Counted from the first letter of the stretch, positions 21,901-31,138 are shown. The stretch: DNA of 64,000 bases from Closterium sp. Naga37s-1 (GCA_947471745.1 CANJKZ010000476.1:62001-126000); one strand, 5' to 3'. Translations and numbers: made by a program. The notes: generated by a model from the letters alone, not told the origin.

Positions 21901-24900
21901 CTTCAGAGCAGCGCACTGTGTGCTCCCTATCTGTGCCATACAGCCTTGGGTCGTCCCCTCTGAGCCTCAATCTCCCAGCTCCTAGAGAGGGCATGGTGGA
22001 CTGGAAGAGGAGGACTTTCCCTCCCAGCTGGCTCTGCTCAGGACAGAACCGGGGTTTGGATTCAAAGGAGTGGAGTGCGGTGGAAAGGGTCAGTACAAGG
22101 CAGGTAGAATGCGTCTTCAGAGCAGCGCACTGTGTGCTCCCTATCTGTGCCATACAGCCTTGGGTCGTCCCCTCTGAGCCTCAATCTCCCAGCTCCTAGA
22201 GAGGGCATGGTGGACTGGAAGAGGAGGACTTTCCCTCCCAGCTGGCTCTGCTCAGGACAGAACCGGGGTTTGGATTCAGGGGAGTGGAGTGCGGTGGAAA
22301 GGGTCAGTACAAGGCAGGTAGAATGCGTCTTCAGAGCAGCGCACTGTGTGCTCCCTATCTGTGCCATACAGCCTTGGGTCGTCCCCTCTGAGCCTCAATC
22401 TCCCAGCTCCTAGAGAGGGCATGGTGGATTGAAAGAGAAGCACCTTGCCGCCCAGCTGACTCTGCAATGGGAGGAGGGGTTAGTGGGAGTGAAGAGAGGT
22501 AGAAGGCGTCTTCAGAGTCAGAGCAGCGCACTGTGTGCTCCCTATCTGCGCCATACAGTCTTGGGTCATCTCCCCTCAATCTCAGCCTGCCTGCTCCCAG
22601 CGATGGCATGGTGGATTGGAACAGGAGGACCTTTCCGCCCAGCTGACTCTGCTTGGACCAGAGGGGCGGATTGGGGACACAGGAGGCGAGATTGGGGCAG
22701 CAAGGGAGTGGGGCAGAAGCGGGACGTGGAAAACGGCATGGAAACTGCTTGGATGTACTTTATGCTTGTAAAGAAATGTGACGTTCAGTTGGTGTACACT
22801 TGTTAATGTAGTTATAACATGAAGGCATATTTGAATTGAAGCGTCATCCTTGGAGAGAGAGAGCAGGCGCAACGCAGAGGGGCTCACCACTAGACTAGCA
22901 GCGCCATGACCTTGAGCACAGGACCCATAGCAGACTCTACAACCACAGAGTTGGCGAATAAGATGGGTAGAGCGTCCAACAATGCTCCCGCGACGGGGCG
23001 GCTCTCATGCGCGTTCACCAGCAGCTCGTCTTCGGGGAGAGGCAGGTAGGGAGGAGAGGAAAGGCAAGGCAGGCTGTATCCTTTCCCCTTTAAACGACAA
23101 GCAGAGAGGCTTACCACGAGCAGCGCCATGGCCTTGAGCGCAGGCCCCATAGCAGACTCCACATTCACAGAGTTGCTGAAGAGATTCGGCAGTGCGTCTA
23201 GGAATGCCTCGACCACGGGGCGGCTCTCGTGCATGTTCACGAGCAGCTCGTCTTCCGGCAGAGGCAGGTAGGGGGAAGGTGAGGCAGGCTGGCTGTGCCC
23301 TTTCCCCTTTTACCCTTCAAACGACAGAGGATAGGGACGAGGGGCTTACCACGAGCAGGGCCATGGCCTTGAGCGCAGGGCCCATAGCAGACTCCACGTT
23401 GACCGAATTAGCGAATAAGTTGGGTAGAGCGTCCAAAAACGCCTCGACCACATGCCTGCTCTCGTGCATGTTGACGAGCAGCTCGTCTTCGGGGAGAGGC
23501 AGGTAGGGGTCGTCGATGTCGGCTGAGATGAGGATGTGCGGCTGCGTGACGGGGGGCTTGAGGGAGCAGAGAGGCTTACCACAAGTAGTGCCATGGCCTT
23601 GAGCGCCGGCCCCATAGCAGACTCCACATTCACAGAGTTGGTGAACAGGTTGGGCAGGGCGTCCAAAAACGCCTCCACCACATGCCTGCTCTCGTGCATG
23701 TTGACTAGCAGCTCGTCTTCGGGCAGAGGCAGGTAGGGGTCGTCGATGTCGGCTGAGATGAGGATGTGCGGCTGCGTGACGGGGGGCTTGAGGGAGCAGA
23801 GAGGCTTACCACAAGTAGTGCCATGGCCTTGAGCGCCGGCCCCATAGCAGACTCCACATTCACAGAGTTGGTGAACAGGTTGGGCAGGGCGTCCAAAAAC
23901 GCCTCCACCACATGCCTGCTCTCGTGCATGTTGACGAGCAGCTCGTCTTCAGGCAGAGGCAGGTAGGGGTCGTCGATGTCGGCTGAGACGAGGATGTGCG
24001 GCTGCGTGAGGGAGGGCTTGAGGGACACGAAGTGCAGCGCGGAGTCGAAGAGCAGGAAGCCGATGCGCGTGCGCGTGTCCCCTGGGAGGGCGTCGAGACA
24101 GGCGCGGATGGCGTCAGAAATCACCTGGGGATTGTGGGGGAGGGTGGAGCACGGGAGGAAGGGAAAGGGAAGGAAACGGCATGGGTTTTACCCAAATTCA
24201 AAAGCAGGAAGGGGAGGTGGGCATTGGGGGTGACGAGGATGTGCGGCTGCGTGGGGGAGGAGGGCTTGAGGGACACGAAGTGCAGCGCGGAGTCGAAGAG
24301 CAGGAAGCCGATGCGCGTGCGCGTGTCCCCTGGGAGCGAGTCGAGACAGGCGCGGATAGCGTCGGATATGACCTGAAGAGTGGGAAATAGGGAGGGGGAA
24401 GGAAAGGAAGGGGAAGAGGACGGGGGAGGAGTCAAAGACGAGAAAGCTGATGCGCGTGCGCGTGTCCCCTGGGAGTGAATCCAGACAGGCTCGGATGGCA
24501 TCAGATATCACCTGAGGTGAAAGGAGGGGGGAGGGTGGGAGGCCGGGGAAAGGGGGAGTGGGGGAGGGGTGGGGGAGTGAGGGAGAGGATGAAAAAGAGG
24601 AGAGGGAAGAAGTGTTTTGGGGCCAAGAGCAGAGGCAGGCAGGTAGGGGACTTCAATTTTTGAGTCGACAAAAAAAAAAAAAAAAAGTGCTTTGGGGCCA
24701 AGAGCAGAGGCGGGCAGGCAGGGAGGGGACTATTTTTGAGGCGCCTCAAAAATCGGGCAGGTAGGGGACTTCAATGTCATGTCCCACTCAGATGATTTCT
24801 CCCTACCCCCGAAACCCAACAAGAGGAAAGGCGGGGAGAGATGACCCTGCCCCCGAAACCCACTCATTGCCCTCAAAGCCTTGCAAGGCTTGCGAGGCTT

Positions 24901-26113
24901 TGAGAGATGACCTCACCTGCAGGACCCCTGACCGTGCGTTGTTGACTGAAGCATCGAAGAGGGAGAAGAATGTCGGTGTCCACGGGAGGCACGGGCGGGC
25001 GGGCGGGCGGGCGGGCGGGCGGGCGGGCGGGCGGACGGACCATGTACTCCACGAGGGGCAGGGCAACGAGCTCCACACTGCCGCGGCTCAGAGCACACAC
25101 ACTCACAGCTCCCAAAGCAGCCTTACATACGCACCTGCTTCCAAGGATTGTGCCCGTGCTAACTGTGCTCACCTGTAGGACCCCTGATCGGGCGTTGTTA
25201 ACCGAGGCACTTATCAGGAAGAAGAAGGTGGGAGGCATGGGCGGGCGGGCGGGCGGGCGGGCGGGCGGACCAAGTACTCCACGGGCGCAACGAACTCCAC
25301 ACTGCTCTCAAAGCAGCCTTCCATCCTCGCTTTCTTGCAAGGGACTGTGCTACTGATGCTGCTCACCTGCAGGACCCCTGACCGGGCGTTGTTGACGGAC
25401 GCATCGATGAGGAAGAAGAAGGTGGGCGGCATGGGCGGGCGAACCATGTACTCCACAGGGGCTACGAACTCCACACTGCCACGGCTCACACACCTCACAT
25501 TACATTACAGCCTCACCTGCAACACTCCGGACCGCGCGTTGTTCACAGAGGCGTCGATGAGGAAGAAGAAGGTGGGAGGCATGGGCGGGCGGACCATGTA
25601 CTCCACGGGGGCAACGAACTCCACACTGCCGCGACTCAGCTCCGGCCGCTGCTGCCAGTCCGTGCGCCTGCCCGTGCTGTCGAGATTGCAGTAGTAGTCG
25701 TGGGATACTGGAAGAGAGAGAGGGGGGGGGGGGGAGGGGAAAGGGGAGCAGGGGGGAGGAGGTATGGGAAAAGGGGGAAGAGAAGGTGTGTGCATTGGCT
25801 TCACAGGTCGCTGCTGCCAGTCCGTGCGCCTGCCCGTGCTGTCGAGATTGGGGTGGAGTACTCGTGGGATACTGCAAGAAGCAGAGAGAGGGTGGCGGAA
25901 AGGGGAAGAGGGGGAGTGTGGATGGGGTTCACATCACAGTCACACTCATATAATCTCTCTCAATCTTCCTTCATTGGATTGGTTGCAGCTGTTTGCAGTG
26001 CCAGCGAGTTTTGAGACGCCTAAAAAATATTGCGTTTTTGTTTGTCTCAAAAGTTTTTAAGTTTTGCAGCTGTACTGCCTCGTCCCAAAACTTTTGAGAT
26101 GGCTCTACGCTCA

Positions 26114-26185
<72 letters not shown>

Positions 26186-28612
26186 CTCAGCTTCATACAC
26201 TCATGACTCACTCACTCCCTCCCTCACTCACTCACTCCCTCCCTCACTCACTCACCTTCATTGAGCAGGTTGCAGCTGTTGCAGCGCCATCTCCGGCCGG
26301 CATCAGTGAAGTGACTAAGGGGTTCACGTGCGAGCGGCGGTGTGAGACCTCTCAAAACACGACTCACTCACGCACACACTCCTGACTCACCTGCTCCCTC
26401 TCACTCACTCACCTTCATTGAGCAGGGTGCAGCTGTTGCAGCGCCAGCGCCGGCCAGCGTCAGTGAAGGTGACGAAGGGGTTCACATACGTGCGACAGCG
26501 GCGGCACCTGATGATTCCTGCCGACCCAAAGTTCACCACTGGCACCTCCTCCTCCTGCACATACATTAATTGACATAATGGTACAAGCATAATTGACATC
26601 AGGATAAAACATAATAGACATCTGTTCAAGCGCCTCAACCAGCGGCAGCACCAGATGATGCCTGCAGACCTAAAGTTCACCACCGGTACCTCCTCCTCCT
26701 GCACGCACAGTGAGTAGGATAATGGAGGTACAGTCAACAGGGAGTTCACATCTTTTGAGGCGTCTCAAACAGCGGCGGCACCAGATGATGCCCGCAGACC
26801 TAAAATACACCACCGGCACCTCCTCCTCCTGCACACACATTTATTGACATAACGTTACCGTGCTTGTCAGTAACACCGCTTGTCACCTATCCCTGCTGTC
26901 ACCTACCCTTGTTGTCACCCACCCTTCCTGTAACCTTGCTGTTCCAGGAAGGTTACACCCCAAAGAGAGCCTGCCTCCACTGCTACCCGCAATCACCACC
27001 AACACCACTTGCCACCAGCACTTGCTGTTACCTACCCCAAAAATCACCTGCCCCTAATGGTACCTCGGTACCTGCCTACACTGCTACCTTGATACGTGTC
27101 CCAACCGGCAGGTGCCACCTGCAGTACCTACCCTTGCTTCTACCTGCCATTGCTGCTACCTATTACCTACCCAATAGGCACCTACCCAGGAGGAGTGGGA
27201 GCAAGAGGCTGCAGAACCGTCCCAAGCAGCAAGTGCCACTTGCAGTCACCACTTGCACCACTTGCCACCTACCCTTGCTGTTACCCACCCAGAAAGCGCC
27301 TTCACCCACTAATACCTACCCCAGGAGGAGTGGGCGCAAGAGGTTGGAGTACCGCCCCGAGCGGCAGATGCCACCTGCTCCGGAGCGACTGGGAGTCCGG
27401 AATCGCCCCACAGGTCATTCTAAAGTACCGCGGATGCGCGTTCCCCTCGATCTCCGCCAATCCTCCCCCAACCAAGCCTTCCCCCCACCCCTCAAGCGCC
27501 TCCTCCCCGCCATCTGCTCCCCCCGCGGAGTCTTCTCCGCCGATCGCTACCCCCGCTGGCCGCGGAAGCGCGAAGTAATCCACCGCGTCCGCCCCCCCTG
27601 CGCCGGGCCCTCCGCCGATCGCGAGTGACTGGAGGTCTTCCGCCAATGCTTGCGCGGCTGCTGCTTGCGCCATGGCGGGGGGGGTTGCCGCTGCGCCTGT
27701 GGGCGGGGGACCAAGCGGAGCGGGGGGCTGCGGGGGAGGTGCGCCGAACGGGGGAGGCGCGCCGAAGGAGGGTGCAGGGGGGGGGTGTGATGCAGGAGCG
27801 CCAAATTGCGCGGTGTGTTGCGCGGTCGGGGGGTATCCGGGGGGAGGCGGAGGTTGGGATCCATAAGGCGGAGGCGCAGGGGCGGAAGAAAACGGCGGAG
27901 GGGGGGCAGTAGACGCGGATCCGTACCCCGGGGGAGGCCCGGGTGGCGGAGCACCTGGCGGAGCACCTAGGGGTGGCGGAAATGCGGGTCCTTGCGCGCC
28001 TGCGCCTATCGGAGGCGGACCCGGCGGGAGAAACGGCGCGGTACCAGGCGGCCGCGCGGCAAACGGCGGAGGCGGCTGCGCGGAACCCGCTATTGGCGGA
28101 GGTCCGGGGGGAGCGCCAGCTGGCCTTCCGAACGGAGGCGGACCGGGGCGCTGCTGGAAGGCGGAAGGCGCAGTCGCTGCGGGGGGAGGTTGGCCATAGG
28201 CGGGGGGACCAGGGGGAGGCGCACCCGCCAACGGCCCGTTGGCTACCCCTGGCGCGGGACCTACCGGCGGGGCACCTCCAAACGGCGGACCTGGCGGGCG
28301 CGCGCCTGGTCTATTCGGCGGAACGAACCCCCCAGGCGCAGCTGGTGGTTGCGCGCCGGGCGGAGGGCCCGTCGGGGGACCGGGGGGTTGCGCGAAGGCT
28401 GGCGGAGGGTGACTGGTGGCGGAAGGCGGAGTAGGGCCTCCGTATGGGGGAGGCGCGGAGCCGTGAGGGCCCGCGGGGGGAGCGGCGAAGGCTGGCGGCC
28501 CCGCGAACGGCGGAGGGCCGCCGAATGGGGGGCGCGCGCCGGCTGGCGGAGGTCCGGCGAAGGGCGGAGGGCCCCGCGGATAGGGGGGACCTCCAGGCGC
28601 GCCGGATGACAT
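15904..28612 (-). CDS. SEC24: SEC24 COPII cargo-adaptor subunit, 10 exons
   Basis: Sec24 pairs with Sec23 in the inner COPII coat and selects cargo at ER exit sites. Exons: 28612-27320, 26554-26413, 25707-25517, 24124-23810, 20963-20732, 19992-19843, 19347-19060, 17730-17321, 16797-16600, 16164-15904. All junctions are GT-AG and in phase, giving 1159 aa, close to the family length. Residues 1 to about 395 are Pro/Gly-rich, as is usual for Sec24. [15 protein letters not shown] starts the conserved part. The zinc finger is CRRC..CNSC (C448, C451, C470, C473). The trunk follows ([57 protein letters not shown]). Next come the beta-sandwich and helical parts ([48 protein letters not shown]), then a gelsolin-like end ([16 protein letters not shown]). 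The start ATG opens the Pro-rich exon and the TGA is at 15904-15906. Introns are packed with exon-edge copies. Confidence 0.93.
16225..16290 (-). repeat. 5'-edge copy of SEC24 exon 10
   Basis: The start of exon 10 (GTTCCCTTCATTCCTCCGCC on the coding strand) with its CAG acceptor is repeated once in intron 9, about 95 bp upstream, together with the AAAACAAGAC(A/G)CAAGGGAAGG intron tail. Confidence 0.88.
16805..16885. repeat. G-rich (GGGGAGAGGGGAG)n tract
   Basis: Purine-only repeats with many G-runs, in intron 8 of SEC24 just upstream of exon 9. They give a pyrimidine tract on the coding strand. G-quadruplex potential is likely on the plus strand. Confidence 0.85.
17030..17230 (-). repeat. 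Two 3'-edge copies of SEC24 exon 8
   Basis: The exon 8 end coding [19 protein letters not shown] plus GTGAG (real donor at 17321) is repeated at about 17,133-17,225 and 17,030-17,110, each with a GTGAGAG donor-like end. Confidence 0.9.
17820..17955 (-). repeat. 5'-edge copies of SEC24 exon 8
   Basis: The start of exon 8 (CTCTTGACAAGTCGCTCACA.. coding [16 protein letters not shown]) has a diverged copy at about 17,880-17,950 with its CACAG acceptor. A shorter piece beside it carries a half of the 50-bp palindrome (TGTGATAAGTCGAGTTTTGA). Confidence 0.82.
18030..18990 (-). repeat. About six 3'-edge copies of SEC24 exon 7
   Basis: The exon 7 end coding [20 protein letters not shown] plus donor (real donor at 19060) recurs at about 18,830-18,985, 18,617-18,700, 18,385-18,545, 18,292-18,360, 18,160-18,250 and 18,035-18,130. 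The longer copies reach back to [16 protein letters not shown] pentanucleotide runs next to the copies (18,548-18,612 and 18,975-19,045) have been carried along. Confidence 0.9.
18733..18782. repeat. Perfect 50-bp palindrome
   Basis: Two 25-bp arms with no spacer; the centre is GAGTCGACTC. It lies inside the exon 7 edge copies of SEC24 intron 7. The left arm also occurs at about 17,850-17,876. The inner part belongs to the TTTTGAG-NNNN-CTCAAAA family. Confidence 0.95.
19390..19505 (-). repeat. 5'-edge copy of SEC24 exon 7
   Basis: A second copy of the exon 7 start (GLKI.TFHG.., [11 protein letters not shown]) with its CAG acceptor lies in intron 6, upstream of the real acceptor at 19347. Confidence 0.88.
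19605..19800 (-). repeat. Repeated intron segment and eroded exon 6 piece
   Basis: The plus-strand segment ACGGCATGC(G/A)CTGCAGTATC with GTGAATGATGCCATCTA occurs twice, about 115 bp apart. A palindrome-family copy (TTTTGAGTCGACTC) lies between them, and an eroded copy of the exon 6 3' part (TRETAWESV region) lies at about 19,755-19,790. Confidence 0.7.
20090..20425 (-). repeat. Three 5'-edge copies of SEC24 exon 6
   Basis: The exon 6 start coding [20 protein letters not shown], with CAG acceptor, is repeated at about 20,095-20,182, 20,250-20,342 and, as a short piece, 20,390-20,425. Copies become more diverged with distance from the real exon at 19992. Confidence 0.9.
20435..20695 (-). repeat. 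Two 3'-edge copies of SEC24 exon 5
   Basis: The exon 5 end coding [20 protein letters not shown] (real donor at 20732) recurs at about 20,585-20,690 and, more eroded, 20,440-20,510, downstream of the real exon. Confidence 0.88.
20964..22660 (-). repeat. 214-bp tandem array of acceptor + truncated SEC24 exon 5
   Basis: Upstream of the real exon 5 acceptor (20963), acceptors recur at 21,177, 21,391, 21,605, 21,819, 22,033 and 22,247, exactly 214 bp apart and nearly identical. Diverged copies follow at about 22,461 and 22,650. Each unit has the CTGAGCAG acceptor and the first two-thirds of the exon ([20 protein letters not shown] to SEDAFY) but no donor. 214 is not a multiple of 3, so reading through two units shifts frame. 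Confidence 0.96.
22880..23770 (-). repeat. Four 3'-edge copies of SEC24 exon 4
   Basis: The exon 4 end coding [19 protein letters not shown] to [11 protein letters not shown], plus donor (real donor at 23810), recurs at about 23,577-23,760, 23,346-23,520, 23,110-23,270 and 22,885-23,040. Divergence rises with distance. The nearest copies also include [10 protein letters not shown], and each keeps a GTAAG or GTGAG donor. Confidence 0.95.
24225..24512 (-). repeat. Two 5'-edge copies of SEC24 exon 4
   Basis: The exon 4 start coding [20 protein letters not shown] is repeated at about 24,235-24,372 (extending through LHFVSLKPS) and 24,430-24,512. Both retain an AG acceptor and lie upstream of the real one at 24124. 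Confidence 0.95.
24655..24752. repeat. Intron repeat with palindrome TTTTTGAGGCGCCTCAAAAA
   Basis: Plus-strand GTGNTTTGGGGCCAAGAGCAGAGGC occurs twice, at about 24,610 and 24,690. Positions 24,733-24,752 form a perfect 20-bp palindrome of the TTTTGAG/CTCAAAA family, and a half-site (TTTTTGAGTCGAC) lies at 24,657. Intron 3 of SEC24. Confidence 0.8.
24910..25495 (-). repeat. Three 3'-edge copies of SEC24 exon 3, two with GGGC expansions
   Basis: The exon 3 end coding [18 protein letters not shown] plus donor (real donor at 25517) recurs at about 25,370-25,490, 25,172-25,310 and 24,910-25,085. In the two further copies the MVRPP stretch has expanded into (GGGC)n runs at 25,238-25,266 and 24,990-25,034, predicted to form G-quadruplexes. 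Confidence 0.93.
25795..25880 (-). repeat. 5'-edge copy of SEC24 exon 3
   Basis: The exon 3 start ([16 protein letters not shown]) is repeated upstream in intron 2, with the tail GTATCCCACGAGT of the acceptor side, and stops before the conserved trunk segment. Confidence 0.88.
25975..26325 (-). repeat. 3'-edge copies of SEC24 exon 2 and a (CT)n tract
   Basis: The end of exon 2 ([14 protein letters not shown] plus donor) has a good copy at about 26,255-26,325 and a short remnant at 25,980-26,005. Between them lies an uninterrupted (CT)n microsatellite at 26,115-26,178 and palindrome-family half-sites (GTTTTGAGACGCC near 26,009; CTTTTGAGATGG near 26,091). Confidence 0.85.
26635..26835 (-). repeat. 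Two 5'-edge copies of SEC24 exon 2
   Basis: The exon 2 start coding [14 protein letters not shown] with a GCAG acceptor recurs at about 26,640-26,703 and 26,765-26,831. Both copies are directly followed on their exon side by a TTTGAGGCG(T/C)CTC-like palindrome remnant, in place of the rest of the exon. Confidence 0.9.
27090..27245 (-). repeat. 3'-edge copies of SEC24 exon 1
   Basis: The exon 1 end coding [14 protein letters not shown] plus GTAGGT donor (real donor at 27320) recurs at about 27,180-27,245, and a shorter remnant lies at about 27,095-27,125. Confidence 0.82.
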
Positions 28613-29532
28613 CTGGACGCAAATGAATTAGCTAATGAGCGATTATGTGAACTCAATGCGCGAGAGTAACGGACAAAGCGATCCGTCTATGTGAGCTCAG
28701 ATCTCTAGGATATGAGATCTGCGGGAGAACCGAACACCCTAATTTCACCCTAATTCAGCTACAAACCGAACACCCAACACGTTCCTCCCAACAGCCGATC
28801 GTCTATTCTAACCGCATCCAAGCGCTGTCCGGTAGCCTGCCAAAAGAGCTCGAGTGGATCAAGGGATCAGCTAAAGGAACGAGCATGGCAGTGTGCGACC
28901 GAACAACGAACGGCGTGAATGGGTGGTGGGGAATTGACGAACTAGATGCAGTCTACACTAGATCCGTCGGTGGTGGTGGTGGTTCATCGCCAACTGTGCT
29001 TGTCCTTCCCAAATCCAAGGATTCTGTTCGGCTCCACACCACAGCAGTTGCCCAAGACGAAGCCGTCTCAGACGAAAACCGTTCGCTTTGTTTCGCATGA
29101 GTGCATTGAAGTACGTTCGGTTACACTTGCCACTAAACTCTCTCGCGAAGGAGATGCTATAGAAGGCTTCGTTACCGAATATTCAGCAAATTGTTGAAGG
29201 CAAATTCATTGTTTGGGCTTTTGGGTGAATGTATATGGTGAAAAATGCACAGGTAAAGAGGCAATGATTCATTTTCATAGCATTTACATTGAAAACACTA
29301 TTGGCATACGTACCATGCCTTTCATACAAGCCTCGAGATGAGGCACATCTAACTTGCAGGAAAACACCGTGACCTGCTACTACTAGAAGGGCCTGTTTTG
29401 GCCGGCTTGGGTTCTTCCTCTTTATTCACTCCCACGTCCGCGAGGAGAGTGAAAAGAGAGCAGAACTTTGCTCCTCTGTTCCTAAGCTGGGTGCCAATCC
29501 GCCATTTTCCGAAGCTTCAGAATCTCTTCGTT
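28613..29532. other. Intergenic, SEC24 upstream region
   Basis: About 0.9 kb between the SEC24 start and the 3' end of the small secreted-protein gene. It should carry the SEC24 promoter and 5' leader. No further gene or RNA was recognised; a (GGT)n-like run near 28,965 is the only visible repeat. Confidence 0.6.
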
Positions 29533-30015
29533 TTACACGCCTTCCTCCACGTCGTCCACCTCTACAAAAACTTCGCCGCTATCATCGTCAAAGAACGACG
29601 TTACCTCAAACTTCGGGTGTTTCTCTAGCCACTCGCTGATCGCAACTTGCACGTCAGCGGAGTCGCGCTGGTTGTCGCTCTCTTCGACGGCATGGATTAA
29701 ATCCTCCCAGCCACTTCGTGAACGGAGCAAGGCAGCACGTGCCGACGCTGCCACTTCTTCCTCCAATCCGCCGTCCAGAATCATTTCTGCAGATTCTTCT
29801 GGAACGACACGTGGCACATTGAAGACGCCTTGCAGGTTCAGCTCCAGGATCTCGCCTTCGCCGCCGTCAAGAATGGCATTGTTATCCGAGAAATCTGCAT
29901 CGTCCGCTGGCGATCGGAGAACGGAGAAGGCATCTGGTACGCGGACGGCTTCCGCAACTGACACGGCGAGAATGAGAGCAATAGCCAACACTGATAGAGA
30001 CGAGTAGCGAGCCAT
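29533..30015 (-). CDS. Small secreted acidic protein, unknown function
   Basis: A 160-aa intronless protein that I do not recognise. The start MARYSSLSVLAIALILAVSVAEA is a typical signal peptide (short basic n-region, about 14 hydrophobic residues, AEA cleavage context), so export to the ER, wall or exterior is likely. The mature part is strongly acidic (DDADFSDNNAILDGGEGE, and DDDSGEVFVEVDDVEEG near the end), with a helical-looking middle (SGWEDLIHAVEESDNQRDSA) and no cysteines. An upstream in-frame Met would extend it to 210 aa but would bury the signal peptide, so the inner ATG is preferred. It could be a wall/matrix or Ca2+-binding acidic protein; this is only inference from composition. 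It sits upstream of SEC24 on the same strand. Confidence 0.6.
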   Translation of the reverse strand: MARYSSLSVLAIALILAVSVAEAVRVPDAFSVLRSPADDADFSDNNAILDGGEGEILELNLQGVFNVPRVVPEESAEMILDGGLEEEVAASARAALLRSRSGWEDLIHAVEESDNQRDSADVQVAISEWLEKHPKFEVTSFFDDDSGEVFVEVDDVEEGV

Positions 30016-31138
30016 GAGCGTGGATGAAGGATGAGATGGTTTGATGGGTCTGCAGCAGAATGTTGAGCGTAGGATGAAGCTGGTAGGCTGTGAGTCTGCG
30101 AAAGCTTGAGCAGAATAAGTCTGAGATTGTCCTGGAAAACCGAGTCGATCACTCACAATAAGCAAACACCGCTAAGGTTCCGGCTAAATACAAGCGGCGT
30201 GCACTCGGACCAATGCACACGAAAGAGAGAGAGAGGAGGGAAGGTTGGGATCAATCGAGAGGATCGACGAGGAACGCAAACGAAGAGGCAGCGTGGTGGC
30301 CGAGGTTGGTAAGAAAGTTCGAATTCCAGAGCAGGAAGATATCCGATAGCTGTGATTCCAATAATAAACTGCATGCACAAGCTCCTTCTCGAGCTTATCG
30401 TCTTGCCAGCTGCACCGCACCACTTCTTTGCTTGCGAAAAGGAGAGGAGGAACGAGTTCTTGGGATTGCCGCAGAGCCCTGCTTTGCTTGGCACTTCAAC
30501 GAGCACTTGGTAGGAAGAGGCTGCGATTTCAGCTCGCTTGGATGCACAAAATGGGGCTGGTGTTCACACCAATAAATCCACGCAGAATCAAGCGCGCACT
30601 GGGGCTCCCCGCGCTAGTAATTCGATAGGAGCTTGATTTCCAGCTGTCCGCGATATTGCGCCTGCCTTGGTGGCCAGTAATATTGACATGCAACGTCTTG
30701 TTTGTTTGAAGTGCTGACATCCGTCGGATTCGCTGGTTCTCTTTCTCCGGACCGTCGGAGTGGGCCTGACGACGTTCTTTGACTACTCGTCCCTGGTGGC
30801 CTTCAATAATTGTGTGCGACTGGTGGTGATGGACGACAACGAGACATCGCACACAACCTGTCGTCGTGGTCGCCATCCGTCATGCACATCCACTGGAAGC
30901 ACATACACCCACTGGGGTTAGATTATGTGCACAAACAATATCAAGATTATGAAACCTTGATGTAAATATATTGACACGGGATAATGAAAAAACACACTAA
31001 ATGAATATACATTGAAAGATGATAATCATGCACATCGTATATTAATGAATTTTTGTCATTAAGTTATCAAACTAAGCATGTTTATATTCAAATTTATACA
31101 CTGTCAAAGTCGGACTAGTGAAAGAAAGGAGGAAAAGT
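30016..31138. other. Intergenic between the secreted-protein gene and the retroelement stack
   Basis: About 1.1 kb. The first part is the presumed promoter/leader of the secreted-protein gene. Positions 30,900-31,130 are AT-rich. No protein family or RNA gene recognised. Confidence 0.55.

Noticed and set aside
20848-22413. Seven overlapping 93-codon plus-strand frames as a tandem gene family
   Set aside because: They are the antisense of the repeated SEC24 exon 5 unit. The sense strand carries the conserved Sec24 trunk sequence.
20964-22460. Evenly spaced near-identical repeats that resemble a CRISPR array
   Set aside because: The whole 214-bp unit repeats, with no short repeat plus unique spacers. 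The unit contains SEC24 exon sequence, and the genome is eukaryotic.
22890-25500. SEC24 read as a pseudogene because exon fragments are repeated and out of order
   Set aside because: One full-length copy of every exon is present in the right order, with consistent phases and splice sites. The extra fragments all lie in introns.
27625-28434. Plus-strand Arg/Ala-rich frames opposite SEC24 exon 1
   Set aside because: Shadow of the GC-rich Pro/Gly coding sequence. There is no independent support.
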